32,201 nt of DNA from contig JAJFJG010000138.1 of assembly GCA_021774265.1 (NCBI GenBank), forward strand, positions 1 to 32,201, written 5' to 3'. The stretch is from Nitrosomonas sp. (GTDB lineage: Bacteria > Pseudomonadota > Gammaproteobacteria > Burkholderiales > Nitrosomonadaceae). The notes beneath the pieces were generated by a model, which made no database searches, was not told the origin of the DNA, and saw nothing but the letters and a program-made list of their open reading frames with translations. The position numbers were made by a program, and so were the translations under genes. Positions 28,337-32,201 of this stretch are shown here, in pieces (the first letter of the stretch is position 1; each line of letters begins with the position of its first letter).

Positions 28337-30472
28337 ATGAAAAATCGTTGGTGGATACTCGTTTTATTTGGATTATTGATGGGTTTGTTTTTTATTTTTG
28401 ACCTTGGACGGTTCTTTAGTTTAGATGTGTTAAAGGCAAGCCATGATGAACTGCAGAAAGCCTATCATGAGCAACCATTTCTAATTGTTGGCATTTATTC
28501 CTTAACTTACATTATGATGGCGGCTTTGTCCTTGCCGGGTGCCGCGGTCATGTCGTTGGCTGGTGGTGCGATGTTCGGATTATGGGTTGGTGTGCCAATT
28601 GTTTTAATTTCAGCCACTATTGGTGCAACATTGGCTTTTTGGGTGGCTCGTTATGTGTTGCGCGATACGGTGCAACAACGTTTTGGTGATCGCTTGGAGA
28701 CCATTAATAATGGCCTTGAACGTGACGGCGCATTCTATTTGTTTTCCTTACGCTTGGTGCCGGTCTTTCCATTCTTCTTGATTAATCTACTGATGGGGTT
28801 GACTAAGATTCGTAGTGGTACGTTTTTCTGGGCAAGTTTGATTGGTATGTTTGCAGGGAGCGCCGTGTATGTTAATGCGGGTACTCAACTAGCGTCACTT
28901 ACCAGCTTATCAGGTATTTTATCTCCGGCATTAATTGGTTCTTTTGTATTGTTAGCAGTGTTTCCATGGCTGGCACGATGGGGTGTCGGGTTGATTAAAA
29001 TGCGTCGACTCTATACGCGCTGGACAAAGCCCGCGCAATTTGACCGTAATTTGGTGGTTATTGGAGCCGGTGCCGCTGGATTAGTGACTTCTTATATTGC
29101 CGCAGTAACGCGTGCCAAGGTAACGCTGATTGAAGGTCATAAAATGGGTGGCGATTGTCTTAATTATGGTTGTGTGCCGTCCAAAGCGTTAATTCATTCC
29201 GCTGCTTTTCTTAAACAAGCGCAAACGGCTGAAACACTCGGTTTTACCACTGCAACCGTTGATTACAACTTTAGTGATGTTATGACGCGTGTTCAACGAG
29301 TTGTCAGCGCGGTTGAGCCACATGATTCGGTTGAGCGATACACTCAGTTGGGTGTTGAAGTGTTGCAAGGCAATGCACGCATAACATCACCGTGGACGGT
29401 TGAAGTGAATGGGCAAACACTCACTACCCGTGCCATAGTCATTGCGACAGGCGCACGCCCTGCCGTGCCGAATATACCCGGTTTGGAAACGGTTCGTTAC
29501 TATACATCCGATACTATCTGGTCATTGACTGAGCGGCCAGAACGGTTGCTAGTGCTAGGTGGCGGACCAATTGGTTGTGAATTGGCACAGACTTTTGCGC
29601 GCCTTGGTTGCCAAGTAACACAGGTAGAGATGGGTGATTTGATGGCGCGTGAAGATGCTGACGCGGCGGCGTTGGTTAAGGTGGCATTACAAGATGATGG
29701 TGTGCAAATACTGACACAGACGGTAGCCGTACGCTGTGAAATAGATGCTGAAGCGCAGTATCTGGTTGTGTGCGATAAAGATGGTGAAGAAACTCGACTA
29801 GCATTTGATGCCTTGTTATGTGCTGTAGGCCGAGCGCCACGTACTGAAGGTTTTGGTCTGGAAGAATTGGGTATTCCTGTTACAAAAAGACGTACGATTG
29901 AAACTAATGCGCAATTACAAACCATCTATCCTAATATCTATGCCTGTGGCGATGTCGCTGGACCATACCAGTTTACACATACTGCTGCGCATCAAGCCTG
30001 GTATGCATCGGTGAATGCGTTGTTTGGTGATTTTAAAAGTTTTACGGTTGATTATTCTGTGATCCCATGGGCAACATTTACTGATCCAGAAGTGGCGCGT
30101 GTTGGATTGTCAGAAAATGAGGCAAAAGCACAGGGTAAAGCCTATGAAGTGACGCGCTATGGTTTGGATGACTTAGATCGTGCGATTGCCGATGAAGCTG
30201 CGCATGGTTTTGTAAAAGTATTGACTGTTCCAGGAAAAGACCGAATTTTAGGTGTGACCATTGTTGCTAAACATGCTAGTGATTTATTGGCTGAATTTGT
30301 GTTAGCAATGAAACACGGACTGGGTTTGAATAAAATTCTCGGCACGATACATACTTACCCTACTTGGTCTGAAGCCAATAAATATGCCGCTGGAGAGTGG
30401 AAACGTGCGCATGCGCCCAAGCGATTGTTGGATTGGGTGGAGAAGTTTCATACTAAAAGGCGGGGTGGATAG
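28337..30472 (+). CDS. TVP38/TMEM64 membrane domain fused to pyridine-nucleotide-disulfide oxidoreductase
   Basis: N-terminal SLPGAAVMSLAGGAMFGLWVG...FPFFLINLLMGLTKI (TVP38); C-terminal VVIGAGAAGLVTSYIAA, GGDCLNYGCVPSKALIHSA redox disulfide, YACGDVAGPYQFTHTAAHQ. Confidence 0.9.
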   Translation: MKNRWWILVLFGLLMGLFFIFDLGRFFSLDVLKASHDELQKAYHEQPFLIVGIYSLTYIMMAALSLPGAAVMSLAGGAMFGLWVGVPIVLISATIGATLAFWVARYVLRDTVQQRFGDRLETINNGLERDGAFYLFSLRLVPVFPFFLINLLMGLTKIRSGTFFWASLIGMFAGSAVYVNAGTQLASLTSLSGILSPALIGSFVLLAVFPWLARWGVGLIKMRRLYTRWTKPAQFDRNLVVIGAGAAGLVTSYIAAVTRAKVTLIEGHKMGGDCLNYGCVPSKALIHSAAFLKQAQTAETLGFTTATVDYNFSDVMTRVQRVVSAVEPHDSVERYTQLGVEVLQGNARITSPWTVEVNGQTLTTRAIVIATGARPAVPNIPGLETVRYYTSDTIWSLTERPERLLVLGGGPIGCELAQTFARLGCQVTQVEMGDLMAREDADAAALVKVALQDDGVQILTQTVAVRCEIDAEAQYLVVCDKDGEETRLAFDALLCAVGRAPRTEGFGLEELGIPVTKRRTIETNAQLQTIYPNIYACGDVAGPYQFTHTAAHQAWYASVNALFGDFKSFTVDYSVIPWATFTDPEVARVGLSENEAKAQGKAYEVTRYGLDDLDRAIADEAAHGFVKVLTVPGKDRILGVTIVAKHASDLLAEFVLAMKHGLGLNKILGTIHTYPTWSEANKYAAGEWKRAHAPKRLLDWVEKFHTKRRGG

Positions 30473-30635
30473 AGCAATAAGCTTGATTTGATTTTGTGTG
30501 GGTGAGGTAAGTTTTTGCCCATCAAGGTAATGCATTACGTCCAAATTGATTTATAATCTACAATTAAACTTAAAAATTGAGTATTGCGTCAGTTCGTTTC
30601 GCAAGCTTGTTGGTAAGAGATAAGGGAGATCATCA

Positions 30636-31757
30636 ATGCATATAGGCATACCCGCAGAGATTCGCGGGGGAGAAACTCGCGTAGCTGCTACGCCGGAAAC
30701 TGTCAAAAAATTTACAGCTAAAGAACTGCATGTTGTTCTAGTTCAGTCGGGGGCTGGCGCAGGTGCGAGTATACCGGACGAGGCATATCAAGAGGCAGGT
30801 GCAATCATTGTTGCTGATGCAGCTTCGCTATATGCACAATCTCAAATTATTCTGAAAGTGCGCGGGCCGAAAGCTGACGAATTAGCACTGATGAAAAAAG
30901 ATGCGGTTTTGCTTGGCTTGCTATCGCCACATCAGGCAGAAGGAATAAGTGCGCTGACTAGTCATGGCTTAACAGCTTTCTCAATGGAAAAGTTACCACG
31001 TATTTCTCGCGCGCAAAGTATGGATGTTTTGTCATCACAGGCAAATATTGCGGGTTATAAAGCAGTGATAATGGCTGCTGATGTTTACCAGAAATTTTTT
31101 CCGATGTTAATGACTGCTGCGGGTACTGTGAAAGCAGCGCGTGTTTTGATTTTGGGTGCAGGTGTGGCAGGTTTGCAGGCTATCGCGACTGCTAAACGAT
31201 TGGGTGCAGTAGTAGAAGCATTTGATGTGCGTCCTGCAGTGAAAGAGCAGGTCGAAAGCTTGGGTGGAAAGTTTGTTGAAGTACCACTGACTGATGAAGA
31301 AAAAGCGAAAGCAGAAACTGCCGGTGGTTATGCCAGTGAAATGTCTGACGATTATAAGCGTCGACAAAGTGAATTAATTGATCAGCGTGCGATAGCCGCA
31401 GATATTATCATTACGACAGCGTTGATTCCTGGACGCCCAGCGCCGGTGTTAATCAAAGAAGAAACAGTTAAGTCCATGAAGCCTGGTTCAGTAATTGTGG
31501 ATATGGCAGTAGAGGCTGGTGGCAATTGTCCGTTGTCTGAGTTAAATCAGAATGTTGTGAAGCATGGTGTTCATCTAATTGGTATTGCTAATTTGCCCGG
31601 TTTAGTTGCTGCAGATTCTAGTGCATTGTATGCACGTAATCTTATGAATTTTCTTAACTTGATGCTTGATGCGGAAAGCGGTGAATTAAAAATAGACCGT
31701 GAAGACGAAATTGTAGCAGGGACGATAGTTTGCACAAATGGGGAAGCGGTTAGTTAA
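30636..31757 (+). CDS. pntAA: NAD(P) transhydrogenase subunit alpha part 1
   Basis: IGIPAEIRGGETRVAATPETVKK; ILGAGVAGLQAIATAKRLGAVVEAFDVRPAVKEQVESLGGKFVE. Confidence 0.95.
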   Translation: MHIGIPAEIRGGETRVAATPETVKKFTAKELHVVLVQSGAGAGASIPDEAYQEAGAIIVADAASLYAQSQIILKVRGPKADELALMKKDAVLLGLLSPHQAEGISALTSHGLTAFSMEKLPRISRAQSMDVLSSQANIAGYKAVIMAADVYQKFFPMLMTAAGTVKAARVLILGAGVAGLQAIATAKRLGAVVEAFDVRPAVKEQVESLGGKFVEVPLTDEEKAKAETAGGYASEMSDDYKRRQSELIDQRAIAADIIITTALIPGRPAPVLIKEETVKSMKPGSVIVDMAVEAGGNCPLSELNQNVVKHGVHLIGIANLPGLVAADSSALYARNLMNFLNLMLDAESGELKIDREDEIVAGTIVCTNGEAVS

Positions 31758-31833
31758 GCATTTAGAGAACGGATTCGGGGCAATATTGATGTTAACTTAT
31801 GTCTCATGGTAAACGAATTTAGAAGGAGCAATT

Positions 31834-32142
31834 ATGATCGGTGATGTCGATCCAACGATTATTAATCTTACAGTTTTTGTATTGGCGGTATTTGTTGGCT
31901 ATCACGTGGTATGGAATGTTACGCCAGCTTTACATACTCCGTTGATGTCTGTAACCAATGCAATTTCTGGCATTATTCTAGTGGGTGCAATGCTGGCGGC
32001 TGGGCCAGCTGAGACTGACTGGGGTGTCTGGCTAGGCGCGGTTGCAGTAACACTTGCTGCAATTAATGTGTTTGGTGGATTTCTTGTTACCCAGCGGATG
32101 CTGGAAATGTTCAAAAGAAAAGATAAAAAAGGAAGCACATAA
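31834..32142 (+). CDS. pntAB: NAD(P) transhydrogenase subunit alpha part 2
   Basis: [54 protein letters not shown]. Confidence 0.95.
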   Translation: MIGDVDPTIINLTVFVLAVFVGYHVVWNVTPALHTPLMSVTNAISGIILVGAMLAAGPAETDWGVWLGAVAVTLAAINVFGGFLVTQRMLEMFKRKDKKGST

Positions 32143-32201
32143 ATGTCTGCAGATTTAGTTGCTCTCGCATATTTAGTTGCCTCAGTTTTCTTTATATTGG
32201 C
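32143..32201 (+). CDS. pntB: NAD(P) transhydrogenase subunit beta, N-terminus (partial)
   Basis: MSADLVALAYLVASVFFIL immediately after pntAB; runs off window. Confidence 0.85.
   Translation, partial: MSADLVALAYLVASVFFIL

Overview
32.2 kb window from a probable proteobacterial chromosome. Left edge: 5' end of rpoH (minus strand), then about 1 kb of decayed insertion-sequence remnants (ISL3-like and IS110-like). The most striking region is a six-gene secretion locus at ~1.9-8.6 kb. It encodes two paralogous signal-peptide-bearing proteins made of hundreds of Asn/Ser/Asp residues (NNSDNS hexapeptides with periodic spacer motifs), a small secreted protein with a similar C-terminal motif, an exported C39-type cysteine peptidase, another small secreted protein, and a coiled-coil plus proline-linker plus outer-membrane beta-barrel protein. 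The order (three secreted proteins, C39 peptidase, secreted protein, barrel) parallels Pseudomonas fapABCDEF, but the subunits look very different, so I read it as a divergent Fap-like amyloid or matrix-fibre system. Next comes a translationally coupled signalling operon (CheB-CheR-PAS protein, HisKA_3 histidine kinase, NarL/LuxR-type regulator). Then glutaredoxin-like, a deleted contractile-injection-system (Pvc16/DUF4255) remnant, msrB, nhaC, an orphan TIR-like protein, a CPBP-family protease, DoxX and an ADP-ribosylglycohydrolase-like protein. On the minus strand is an ovothiol operon (ovoA-ovoB), facing away from a plus-strand cluster with two rSAM/selenodomain-associated transferases, an ArsM-like methyltransferase, a radical SAM enzyme and a TVP38-flavoprotein disulfide reductase fusion. 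The window ends in pntAA-pntAB-pntB (partial). All assignments come from reading the sequence and recalled family motifs; no searches were run.
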